38,699 bases of DNA from Alkalinema sp. FACHB-956. Lineage in GTDB: Bacteria > Cyanobacteriota > Cyanobacteriia > Leptolyngbyales > Leptolyngbyaceae. The notes under the pieces were generated by a model that saw only the letters and a program-made list of their open reading frames with translations, made no database searches and had not been told where the DNA came from. How positions within the stretch are numbered: the stretch's first letter is position 1; each line of letters begins with the position of its first letter. Shown here one piece after another: positions 32,667 to 38,699 of this stretch. Location: contig NZ_JACJRC010000040.1 in NCBI RefSeq assembly GCF_014697025.1, forward strand, positions 1-38,699. Direction: 5' to 3'. Both the position numbers and the translations under genes were made by a program.

Positions 32667-32722
32667 AAAAAGCCGCTGCTGTTCATCCTAAAAGGAACCA
32701 GAACTTGAGCAGGCGGCTTTTA
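32667..32722. terminator. Terminator between ogt and the 58-residue gene
   Basis: AAAAGCCGC (32668-32676) pairs with GCGGC plus TTTT (32713-32721) around an inner loop that includes CTGC / GCAG-type pairing. T-rich on the plus side and A-rich on the other, so it can serve both convergent genes. Confidence 0.7.
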
Positions 32723-32735
32723 TTATTCCTAGAGC

Positions 32736-32912
32736 TTAATTTTGGTCTGGAAAAGTTCGATTGAAATCTTCCAGTAAATCATCCATCTCTTCGATCGCCT
32801 GATTGACATCAATCCGTAAGGTGCCTAGATCTGGCCGCTCTAAGAGTTGGACTAAAAATTCTCGTTTGGTTTCAATCAGCTTAATGCGATCGCGAATCGC
32901 TGAAACATCCAT
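32736..32912 (-). CDS. Small conserved helical protein (58 aa)
   Basis: A 58-residue protein, MDVSAIRDRIKLIETKREFLVQ at its start and DLLEDFNRTFPDQN at its end. It is highly charged and should form two helices around a short turn (ERPDLGTLRIDVNQA). I believe very similar small proteins recur in cyanobacteria, with the RPDLGTLRIDVN segment conserved, but no function is known to me. Start ATG 32912 and stop TAA 32736-32738 are unambiguous and the codon use is that of real genes here. Convergent with ogt across a terminator. Confidence 0.75.
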   Translation of the reverse strand: MDVSAIRDRIKLIETKREFLVQLLERPDLGTLRIDVNQAIEEMDDLLEDFNRTFPDQN

Positions 32913-32997
32913 AATGACTTGGTGAAGCTAAGTAAAGACGGCTTAACCATTTTAACGCTGGATGTAAGTTTATTGCTGGAGCGATCGCGGGAGCAGG

Positions 32998-33198
32998 CTA
33001 CAGACCTTGACGGGAAATGAGTTTTTCAATGTCCGCTTGAGTCTGTTGCAGAAGCTGTTGGCGACTATCATTAACCGCCGAAAAACTTGGAACTAGTTTC
33101 CGGGACTGAAGTGTCATATGCAATTGCAGTTGAGCGACATACTCACTGAAGTCTTCGCGAGGCATGGTAGAGAAAGAAGTTTGTGCTCGGGAACTCAC
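32998..33198 (-). CDS. Small protein of unknown function (66 aa), GTG start
   Basis: A 66-residue soluble protein rich in Gln, Ser and Leu (QLQLHMTLQSRKL, LLQQTQADIEKLISRQ), predicted helical at its C-terminus. The start is GTG 33198: a perfect Shine-Dalgarno AAGGAGA (33204-33210) lies five bases upstream on the minus strand, while the internal Met at residue 12 has none. No family recognised. The gene lies 85 bases upstream of the 58-residue gene on the same strand and might be co-transcribed with it. Confidence 0.65.
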   Translation of the reverse strand: MSSRAQTSFSTMPREDFSEYVAQLQLHMTLQSRKLVPSFSAVNDSRQQLLQQTQADIEKLISRQGL

Positions 33199-33434
33199 CG
33201 GTATCTCCTTAACTATCTCGGCAGACGGTTCATATAACGTGAAATTAAACTATCACAGCGTTGCAATAATCCTTGAATTTCGCAACGAAGCTTAAATATT
33301 CACAGACACTATTATTCATAGTGCCCACTGGCGCAGTGAAATTTCTTCAAACTTTTTTACGAACCGCGTTTTACGAACCGCGATCGAGGGGGGATCCTTA
33401 ATTCTGCGCAAACCGTGAGACTGAAAAATGAGGG

Positions 33435-33464
33435 TTGCATCTCTTTGTAGTGGTGTGGTATATT
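33435..33464 (+). promoter_or_regulatory. Promoter of tRNA-Val
   Basis: TTGCAT (33435-33440), an 18-base spacer and TATATT (33459-33464), with a start near 33471. A small GCGGA / TCCGC hairpin lies in the leader at about 33480-33491. Confidence 0.55.
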
Positions 33465-33503
33465 CAGTGAGCGCTGATGCGGAGCTTCCGCAGAGGTAAA
33501 CAC

Positions 33504-33577
33504 GGACGTATAGCTCAGTTGGTTAGAGTACCACGTTGACATCGTGGGGGTCACTGGTTCGAGTCCAGTTACGTCCA
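33504..33577 (+). tRNA. tRNA-Val (anticodon GAC)
   Basis: Complete 74-base tRNA. Acceptor GGACGTA / TACGTCC with discriminator A, D arm TAGCTCAGTTGGTTAGA, anticodon loop TTGACAT on the stem CCACG / CGTGG and T arm CTGGTTCGAGTCCAG. CCA is not encoded. Confidence 0.97.
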
Positions 33578-33704
33578 TACTTTACTTTAAATTATCTGTG
33601 CCGATCTGTCAGATAGCACTAGGACTCAGGGCTCTTCTCTGCTGGAGGCAACGGTAGTTGGCAAGAAAGTTCCATTTCCAGGCTTCATTTCTAGCGAAAA
33701 AGTA

Positions 33705-33733
33705 TTGACAGATTTGCAACCTAGAGATAATAT
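33705..33733 (+). promoter_or_regulatory. Sigma-70 promoter of the first NYN gene
   Basis: TTGACA (33705-33710), a 17-base spacer and TAATAT (33728-33733): close to the consensus. Transcription should begin near 33740, at the conserved CAAGCTTT. Confidence 0.8.
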
Positions 33734-33739
33734 AGCGCC

Positions 33740-33885
33740 CAAGCTTTTTGTGAAGGATGTTCTTCTGAATCTAATAATCGGTTGTTCCTTGAACAGGCTT
33801 CTTTGGAAGCAAATTTAGTATCAGGTTCGCAAGAATTTTTTTCACCCATAAGCCTCTACTTAAAACGTGCTTAGAGGTAACACCC
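33740..33885 (+). promoter_or_regulatory. Structured leader RNA, copy 1 (NYN gene)
   Basis: Leader of about 146 bases. Block 1 (33759-33776, GTTCTTCTGAATCTAATA) pairs with block 2 (33818-33836, GTATCAGGTTCGCAAGAAT): TTCTTCTGAATC to GGTTCGCAAGAA gives twelve positions with one C-C mismatch and two wobbles. The apical part folds as TGTTC / GAACA (33783-33795) and GCTTC / GAAGC (33797-33810). Block 3 (CCTCTA, 33853-33858) pairs with TAGAGG (33872-33877), hiding the Shine-Dalgarno GAGG, seven to eight bases before ATG 33886. Copy 2 at 34520-34685 repeats every block. Regulation of translation is inferred. Confidence 0.65.
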
Positions 33886-34332
33886 ATGGCAAGGATTAAG
33901 CTTGTTTATGTGTTTCTGGATGTGGAAAATATTCCTTCCCATCCCTATGCCTTTCGGATTCGACGATTTTCGCGACGCTTCGGCAAGGTTCACCCCGATC
34001 GCTTGCGCGCCTATGCTGTTAACTGGAGGATTCGAGAAGAGTCCAAGAAAATGCTGGAAAAAGCCAGCTTTTTGACCAAAAATGTTGCCCCTGGGGAGAA
34101 TGCGGTCGATAACAGGATCATTCGAGACTGCACGACGTTTTCTCAACAGGGAAGACCCCAGGATGTCTACATTTTGGTGAGTGGAGATGGGGACTATGTC
34201 GAAATGGTGGAAATGCTACACCAACGGGATAAATATGTCGTGTGCCTCACCAGCAAAGCCCATGCAGCTAGCAAGAGGCTGTTACAGTGCGTTGATGAAC
34301 ATTACTTTCTCGAAGATCTGTATTCGTCCTAA
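33886..34332 (+). CDS. NYN-domain ribonuclease-like protein 1
   Basis: Protein of 148 residues made of one NYN (PIN-like) domain, a fold of metal-dependent ribonucleases. The acidic residues expected at the active site are visible: VFLDVENIP (Asp 12), NAVDNRIIRD and VSGDGDYVEM, followed by the strand KYVVCLTSK. By hand alignment it matches NYN protein 2 without gaps over about 145 residues, some 80 of them identical, so the two are old paralogues. The Shine-Dalgarno (GAGGT) lies in a leader hairpin. Its stop is followed by a foldable 87-base element and then the promoter of the second copy. Target RNA is unknown. Confidence 0.85.
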   Translation: MARIKLVYVFLDVENIPSHPYAFRIRRFSRRFGKVHPDRLRAYAVNWRIREESKKMLEKASFLTKNVAPGENAVDNRIIRDCTTFSQQGRPQDVYILVSGDGDYVEMVEMLHQRDKYVVCLTSKAHAASKRLLQCVDEHYFLEDLYSS

Positions 34333-34355
34333 TTGACTGATTTAGATCCTGATTT

Positions 34356-34442
34356 GGATACTGCATCCCTTGGCAAAGAGGCCAGGGCTTATGCCCGGTA
34401 TTGTTGACTGTTCCTGTTTAGGAACTCCAGGGTGCAGTATCC
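34356..34442. repeat. Foldable 87-base cruciform element between the NYN genes
   Basis: The ends GGATACTGCATCCC (34356-34369) and GGGTGCAGTATCC (34430-34442) pair with one bulge, and two perfect hairpins lie inside: GGGC / GCCC (34385-34396) and GTTCC / GGAAC (34410-34425). There is no T-run, so it is not a simple terminator. It could be a small RNA, a dispersed mobile repeat or a processing site. Confidence 0.5.
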
Positions 34443-34484
34443 CGGATTGATACAAAACTTCTCTCAGCTTTGAGATACGAGGAC

Positions 34485-34513
34485 TTGACAAGCCTAAAAA
34501 CTGGGGTTACTCT
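34485..34513 (+). promoter_or_regulatory. Promoter of the NYN2-rnc operon
   Basis: TTGACA (34485-34490), a 17-base spacer and TACTCT (34508-34513). The -10 is weaker than in copy 1, but the distance from TTGACA to the conserved CAAGCTTT is 35 bases in both copies. Confidence 0.6.
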
Positions 34514-34519
34514 TGTGAG

Positions 34520-34685
34520 CAAGCTTTAAGTTAAAGGCGTTCTTCTGAATCTAATATTTGCTTATGTACTGAGGGCTTCCCTTCCCACTCCAGGGTATTC
34601 CTCCCCACGTAGTCGAGTATCAGGTTCGCAAGAATATCTTTAATCCAAAAGCCTCTAACTCCTACAATTTTTAGAGGTTTTAACT
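34520..34685 (+). promoter_or_regulatory. Structured leader RNA, copy 2 (NYN2-rnc)
   Basis: Leader of about 166 bases. Block 1 (34539-34556) and block 2 (34617-34635) are identical to copy 1 and pair in the same way. The 13 bases from block 2 to AAGCCTCTA and the 7 bases from TTAGAGGT to ATG are also the same. The Shine-Dalgarno hairpin is CCTCTAA (34652-34658) / TTAGAGG (34671-34677), extendable by AAA(A) / TTTT around a bulged G. Only the apical part differs: 60 bases here, 41 in copy 1, without sequence similarity. Confidence 0.65.
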
Positions 34686-35165
34686 ATGGCAAAGCAACCG
34701 CTTGTCCATTTGTTTTGTGACGTGGAAAATATTCCTGCCCATCGCTACGCAGACTACATTCGACAATTTTCCAAGCAGTACGGTCGAACTTGCCAAACTC
34801 GACTGCGAGTGTACGCTGTAGATTGGGTGATTCGAGAACAGCCGAGGAAAACATTTCAACAAACAGGTTTTTTGATTTTAAGAGCAAAACCTGGAGACAA
34901 TGCGGTAGATAACAAGATTCTGCGGGATGGTCTTAGTTTCTCAAAACAAGGGAACTTGCAGGACATTTATATCTTGATTACTGGGGATGGTGATTATGTT
35001 CAGCTTGTAGAAGTCCTGCGTGAACGTGGTAAATACGTCATTTGTCTCACCAGTAAACACTGTAAATCTAGTCAAAAGCTCCTTCAGAGCGTTCATGAAC
35101 ATTACTTTCTCGAAGATCTTCCCCAACTGCTTGCGCGATCCCATGAAATCCTTCACGTTGCCTAA
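34686..35165 (+). CDS. NYN-domain ribonuclease-like protein 2, coupled to rnc
   Basis: A 159-residue NYN (PIN-like) domain protein, paralogue of the gene just upstream. Predicted active-site acids: LFCDVENIP (Asp 12), NAVDNKILRD and ITGDGDYVQLV. A C-terminal extension of about 12 residues (QLLARSHEILHVA) is missing in copy 1. Its last 23 bases overlap the start of the RNase III gene, so the two should be made together. It has its own promoter and a leader RNA like that of copy 1. This context suggests a role in RNA processing or decay, possibly including its own message; this is inference. Confidence 0.87.
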   Translation: MAKQPLVHLFCDVENIPAHRYADYIRQFSKQYGRTCQTRLRVYAVDWVIREQPRKTFQQTGFLILRAKPGDNAVDNKILRDGLSFSKQGNLQDIYILITGDGDYVQLVEVLRERGKYVICLTSKHCKSSQKLLQSVHEHYFLEDLPQLLARSHEILHVA

Positions 35166-35820
35166 ATTTGAACATCTGAGTCTCTTCCAGCAGGCGATGA
35201 CCCATCGTTCCTATGCGAATGAGACTCCCAGTGTGAAAAAACACAACGAACGTCTAGAGTTTCTGGGCGATGCGATTTTGACCTTTCTCTGTGGTGAATT
35301 TCTCTATAAGAAATATCCTGCACTACCGGAAGGAAAGCTGACGCCGTTGCGAGCTTCTTTGGTGGACGAAAAGCAGTTGGCTCAATTCGCGATCGCCCTA
35401 GATCTCGGCAAACACCTATTGCTAGGCAAAGGGACCGATCAAATGGGGGGACGACAAAATCCCAACCTGTTAAGTAGCGCCTTTGAGGCGTTGATTGGAG
35501 CGCATTATCTGGATTGTGATTCAGATATGAATCGGGTGCGTTGCTATGTTGAACCCTTCTTTGAATCCGTTGTGGAAAAGGTAACCGTTGATGCCCCCAA
35601 TGTGAATTACAAGAGTGAGTTGCAGCATTGGGCGGCAGTCAACCATGGGGAAAACCCGGTGTACAACCTGATGCAAGCGATCGGGCCCGATCACCAAAAG
35701 CAATTTACAGTGGAGGTACAAGTGCGGGGTAAATCCTATGGACGGGGAACCGGACGCACTAAACAAGCCGCTGAAAAAGATGCGGCGCGGGATGCATTGG
35801 AAACCCTAGAGCTGTTGTGA
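35143..35820 (+). CDS. rnc: Ribonuclease III
   Basis: Double-strand-specific endoribonuclease for rRNA and mRNA processing, 225 residues. The catalytic domain (to about 150) has MTHRSYANE, the signature NERLEFLGDAIL with the essential Glu and Asp, and SSAFEALIGAHYLD. In that last motif, E. coli RNase III reads DTVEALIG; here Ser replaces the first metal-binding Asp while the second, the Glu, stays, which may be a family-specific variant. The dsRNA-binding domain follows (about 152-223; NYKSELQHWAAV, VEVQVRGKSYGRGTGRTKQAAEKDAA). The frame is open to 35020, but ATG 35143 is the natural start, overlapping the NYN2 gene. RNase III is known to control itself through a leader stem in other bacteria. 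Confidence 0.93.
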   Translation: MKSFTLPKFEHLSLFQQAMTHRSYANETPSVKKHNERLEFLGDAILTFLCGEFLYKKYPALPEGKLTPLRASLVDEKQLAQFAIALDLGKHLLLGKGTDQMGGRQNPNLLSSAFEALIGAHYLDCDSDMNRVRCYVEPFFESVVEKVTVDAPNVNYKSELQHWAAVNHGENPVYNLMQAIGPDHQKQFTVEVQVRGKSYGRGTGRTKQAAEKDAARDALETLELL

Positions 35821-35888
35821 GTGACAGCTTAGGGGAATTGCTGAGGTGAACTTTGAAGTCGTCCTTTTTGAACGAATTTAGGAAACGC

Positions 35889-35922
35889 AATTTAACTGGC
35901 GACTCAATTTAACTGGCGATTC
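35889..35922. repeat. 17-bp tandem repeat after the dehydrogenase gene
   Basis: AATTTAACTGGCGACTC (35889-35905) and AATTTAACTGGCGATTC (35906-35922), ending two bases before the dehydrogenase stop codon (35925). It shares the core ATTTAACT with the repeat at the end of hfq. Confidence 0.75.
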
Positions 35923-35924
35923 AA

Positions 35925-36971
35925 TTACGGATAGAGCAGAATTTTATAGGTTTCTGGAGTAGGTTGAATCGCTTGTTCCACAGCGTTGGCCAATTCGCTG
36001 AGGGGATAGCGATCGCTGATGAGGGCATTGACATCAATCTTGTTCTCAAACACTAATTCTGCGGAAAGCGCTTGTAGCGGAAAGGCTGAACTGTAGCTGC
36101 CCATCAGATCAATTTCCCGCCGATATAACAGGTTGGGATTGAGGGGAATTTCCACTTCATCGGGAAACTCAGCAAAGAACAGGATTTTACCGCCCTTGCG
36201 AGTGCAGTCTAACGCTTGAAAGAATGCCTTCTCGCTGGGCACCGCCAATAAACTGACATCCACACCATAGCCCTGGGTGAGATCCTGTACCTTGTGGGTC
36301 AAGTCCCGATCGCAGGCATCAAAGGCCGCCAATGCCCCAACGGCCAACGCTTTTTCCAACCGTGCAGGGATTAAGTCCGTGACGATCGCCTTTGCACCAA
36401 AATGATTGACCAGCATGACAAACATCAACCCGATCGGCCCTGCTCCGGTAATGAGTACCGTTTGACCTGTGCGAATTTGGGCTTTCTTAACGGCTTTGAG
36501 GCAGCAATTGGTCGGCTCCACAAAGCTGGCCTGTTCAAAGGTGACGTAATCAGGAATGGGAATTAAACCCCCTTGGCGAACGATGTGCCCCGGCACTTTG
36601 ACGTATTCTGCAAAGCCGCCCCCACTGGGTGCAAAGCCAGCGGTCGTTGTAATGTTTTTATAGGTTTCGCACATGGAATAGCTACCGGTTTCACAGTAGC
36701 CACAGTTCATGCAGGGAATGTGATGCATCACAACCACCCGATCGCCCACCTGCCAGCCTTCGACTGCTGCACCGATTTGGCAGATCGTCCCTGCGGTTTC
36801 ATGGCCAAAAATTCGCGGCGGTTCATAGAGGGGATATTTAATTTTTTTGATATCCGATTGACACAAGCCGACTACTTTCACCTGCACGAGCACTTCATCC
36901 TCGGCCAGTTCCGGTATGGGAATTTCTTCGTATTGCAGGTTATTGACCCCACGAAAGACCTGTGCTTTCAT
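35925..36971 (-). CDS. Zinc-dependent MDR alcohol/polyol dehydrogenase
   Basis: Oxidoreductase of the medium-chain family, 348 residues. Catalytic-zinc ligands are visible: VVGLCQSDIKK (Cys about 35), FGHETAG (His-Glu about 57). The structural-zinc lobe is present as CMNCGYCETGSYSMC (about 88-102). The Rossmann cofactor site is TVLITGAGPIGLMFVML (about 165) with TDLIPARLEKA after it; the acidic residue in TDLIP suggests NAD(H). Among MDR proteins it resembles sorbitol, threonine or erythritol-type dehydrogenases, but the substrate cannot be named. The frame opens at 36998; ATG 36971 (MKAQVFRGV) is preferred, with AAGGA suitably upstream. Alone on its strand. Confidence 0.88.
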   Translation of the reverse strand: MKAQVFRGVNNLQYEEIPIPELAEDEVLVQVKVVGLCQSDIKKIKYPLYEPPRIFGHETAGTICQIGAAVEGWQVGDRVVVMHHIPCMNCGYCETGSYSMCETYKNITTTAGFAPSGGGFAEYVKVPGHIVRQGGLIPIPDYVTFEQASFVEPTNCCLKAVKKAQIRTGQTVLITGAGPIGLMFVMLVNHFGAKAIVTDLIPARLEKALAVGALAAFDACDRDLTHKVQDLTQGYGVDVSLLAVPSEKAFFQALDCTRKGGKILFFAEFPDEVEIPLNPNLLYRREIDLMGSYSSAFPLQALSAELVFENKIDVNALISDRYPLSELANAVEQAIQPTPETYKILLYP

Positions 36972-37176
36972 CCTGATGGTTCCTTCTGCTGAATTCAAGA
37001 CCTATTGACTAGGACTCTACCATTAAGCAGAGCTGTCTGACAGGGCTGTCTGGCACAGGGCGAAGAATGGTTAGAAAGGGGGGATAAAGTAGCCATCAGA
37101 GGGATGGGGATGGGGGCAGGCACCACAAAGTATGTCCCCCTTTCGCTAAGCTAGATCATGGGTGATTAGCGCTAGG

Positions 37177-38415
37177 ATGACTGAAATGAAACTTGCAGAC
37201 CTTGGGCCTTGGGTCGTGCCCCCGATCGCCGGTGGCATCATTGGTTACTTCACCAACGACATTGCCATTCGCATGTTATTTCGGCCCTACCGACCTTGGT
37301 ACATCGGCAACTTCCGCGTTCCCTTGACCCCTGGCGTCATCCCCCGCAATCAAGCCAAGCTCGCCAAACGCATTGCCGATACCATCATGGGCTCCCTCCT
37401 CACCCCTGATGAAATTCACGGCATCGCCCAACGCCTGCTCAAAGTCGAACGAGTCCAAGCTGCCATTCTCTGGATTCTTCGCCTCGTGCTGGACCAACTG
37501 CAAACCGGAAAAGAAGAAAACACCACCAAGGTGCTCGCTAATATTTTGCGAGATTTATTTGGTGACTCTCTGCCCCGGTTGCTGCAAGTCCTTGCCCAAC
37601 GGGAACATTTTTTAGAAACCCAACTGAACCAGATTTTCGATCGAATTTTGCTCGAATTTCAACTGACTGAAGAACAGGCTAACCACCTCTCCGTTTGGCT
37701 GCTCACCTCCGTTCTCCCCCCCGATGTCCTACGGCAAATCCTCGTCGATTTCCTCACCGATCGCAATATTCAAATTCTTGACGATCGCTTCCGCGAAAAA
37801 ACTAGTGGTACCTACTGGGTTGTTGCCAATTTATTTGGTGTGCGCAATTCCCTCATTCGGTTACGTACCTTTTGCCTCGACGATCGGGAAGCCACCAATG
37901 CCATTATCCAAGACCTCATCATTTCCCTTCGCATTCAACAACGCTTCCAGGAATTTTTCTACGACTTCTCCCTGCAAAATCTCCCCGTTTCTACCGTGCG
38001 CCAACTGCGCCGTACCCTCAGGGACAGCGTTCGTAACTACCTGCGCGATCGGGGGGCTGACCTGCTGCAAGGACTGAGTTCTTCTGTGAATTGGGAAAAC
38101 GTTGCTTCTGTCATTCTGAAACGTCTGCAAACCCTCAGCACCGTAAGCGAGTCGTTAGATGTTGTTAGTTGGGAAATTGCCAATGTTTTAGAACGCTATT
38201 TGGAACGAGATTTAGAAAATATTGTGATTGAAGTGCTTCCCGTTCTGGACATTGATCAAGTCATTATTAACCGAGTGATGGCAACACCACCCGCAGAAAT
38301 GGAAGCTGGAATTAATGAACTAGTACAGACAGAATTACAGGCGATCGTGAACCTAGGTGGTGTCCTCGGGGTCGCGATCGGGTTACTGCAAACGCTTTCT
38401 TTACTATGGCACTAA
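37177..38415 (+). CDS. DUF445 family membrane protein
   Basis: A 412-residue protein of the DUF445 (YheB-like) family. It opens with a membrane helix and the family start [29 protein letters not shown], then [31 protein letters not shown]. The long middle part (about 80-370) is helical and polar, and the end has one more hydrophobic helix ([21 protein letters not shown]), so both ends sit in the membrane and the centre is soluble. Function in any organism is little known. GTG 37162, ATG 37177 and ATG 37186 are in frame; AGGA at 37174-37177 would suit 37186 best. Codons are very C-rich. Confidence 0.85.
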   Translation: MTEMKLADLGPWVVPPIAGGIIGYFTNDIAIRMLFRPYRPWYIGNFRVPLTPGVIPRNQAKLAKRIADTIMGSLLTPDEIHGIAQRLLKVERVQAAILWILRLVLDQLQTGKEENTTKVLANILRDLFGDSLPRLLQVLAQREHFLETQLNQIFDRILLEFQLTEEQANHLSVWLLTSVLPPDVLRQILVDFLTDRNIQILDDRFREKTSGTYWVVANLFGVRNSLIRLRTFCLDDREATNAIIQDLIISLRIQQRFQEFFYDFSLQNLPVSTVRQLRRTLRDSVRNYLRDRGADLLQGLSSSVNWENVASVILKRLQTLSTVSESLDVVSWEIANVLERYLERDLENIVIEVLPVLDIDQVIINRVMATPPAEMEAGINELVQTELQAIVNLGGVLGVAIGLLQTLSLLWH

Positions 38416-38576
38416 GGCACAATAGTCTTTTCTTTCAGCAAAATAGTACTATTAGCAAACAGTAATCAAAAATGACAATAACAAGTGCTAATCATCATCA
38501 GTGATTACAGTCAATTGTTGTATTCCGAGGAGTACACGATCGATTATCTAATACCCAAAATTATAAATTCTCGTAA

Positions 38577-38699
38577 CTACTCAGGCTGAGGTTCAAGCGA
38601 CACAGGATGTCCCGAGAACAATGCAACGAGAGCCTCTAAAAGATTGATATGCTGCTTGCGCAAGGTGGATAAATAGCCCCGAATACGACAGAACATGCG
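38577..38699 (-). CDS. C-terminal end of a probable IS66-like transposase (5' end outside window)
   Basis: The minus strand holds a 40-residue open tail reading FCRIRGYLSTLRKQ, then HINLLEALVALFSGHP, and a stop at 38577-38579. This strongly resembles the C-terminus of IS66-family transposases (RGYISTLRKQ-type motif followed by the helix before a short tail). The start lies beyond the right edge. 38416-38576 holds no gene; it has the palindrome AATAGTACTATT (about 38443-38454) and the inverted repeat GTAATCA / TGATTAC (about 38461-38509), either of which could belong to an insertion-sequence end. Confidence 0.5.
   Translation of the reverse strand, partial: RMFCRIRGYLSTLRKQHINLLEALVALFSGHPVSLEPQPE

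Noticed and set aside
33357-33578. Minus-strand open frame across tRNA-Val
   Set aside because: It is the antisense of the tRNA; its MDVTGLEPVTPTMS-like start is a well-known artefact of translating tRNA genes in reverse.
33836-33842. Terminator in the first NYN leader (T7 run after the stem)
   Set aside because: The T-run is missing in the second copy and the stem is AU-rich, so termination is unlikely to be the shared mechanism.

Overview
The window reads as a chromosomal segment of a cyanobacterium. The HIP1 palindrome GCGATCGC and its GATCG core recur throughout. Several genes are cyanobacterial hallmarks: ndhL of the NDH-1 complex next to a DUF3007 gene and trpA, the short cyanobacterial-type hfq divergent from dapF, a PTPA-type CTERM surface protein, and a CtaA-like copper ATPase. 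The species cannot be fixed from sequence reading alone; a filamentous, Leptolyngbya-like lineage is only a guess.

Layout. 0-4.3 kb: end of an unknown gene, a CTERM-anchored secreted protein, a 3-methyladenine DNA glycosylase, a lipoprotein and the Mg2+ channel/transporter mgtE, which has a long foldable 5' leader. 4.3-6.2 kb: a secreted phosphodiester-glycosidase-like protein flanked by G/C-rich dispersed repeats. 6.2-9.4 kb: an overlapping pair made of a P-loop ATPase and a tail-anchored TPR protein. 9.4-10.7 kb: a relic of xisI and a DUF1016/YhcG-type nuclease gene. 10.7-14.2 kb: a 75-residue protein behind a hairpin-rich leader, then the sulfate uptake operon sbpA-cysT-cysW on the minus strand, with no cysA next to it. 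14.4-20.5 kb, plus strand: a double-domain 6-carboxytetrahydropterin/6-pyruvoyl-tetrahydropterin synthase, a CPBP protease with a small membrane partner, a CtaA-like Cu ATPase and an FHA protein. 20.6-26.8 kb: a conserved small protein, tmk, hfq/dapF, a GFA protein, a Tat-exported protein and the ndhL-DUF3007-trpA cluster. 26.9-32.9 kb: tRNA-Leu(TAA), a large conserved protein of unknown function, a flippase-like membrane protein overlapping larC, ogt and a 58-residue minus-strand gene. 33-38.4 kb: a small gene, tRNA-Val(GAC), two paralogous NYN nucleases (the second overlapping rnc), an MDR dehydrogenase, a DUF445 protein and the end of a probable IS66-like transposase.

The strongest candidate for something undescribed is at 33.7-35.8 kb. 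Two tandem NYN-domain genes each carry their own sigma-70-like promoter and a leader RNA of about 150-165 nt. Four blocks are identical and almost all spacings between them match. The inner pair of blocks can form a 12-position stem, and the outer pair forms a hairpin that hides the Shine-Dalgarno sequence; only the apical region differs in length and sequence. The second NYN gene overlaps the gene for RNase III, so this looks like an RNA-processing operon whose own leader may be its control target. Other points of note are the mgtE leader (a three-way-junction-like fold plus a hairpin before the ribosome site), the hairpin chain before the 75-residue gene, the ATPase-TPR pair with an abrupt change in base composition inside the TPR gene, and a strand-composition (G over C) flip near 8-9.4 kb that gene orientation does not explain.

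All folds were drawn by hand, and inverted repeats are common in this genome, so single hairpins should be given little weight. The NYN leader is different because two diverged copies support it.
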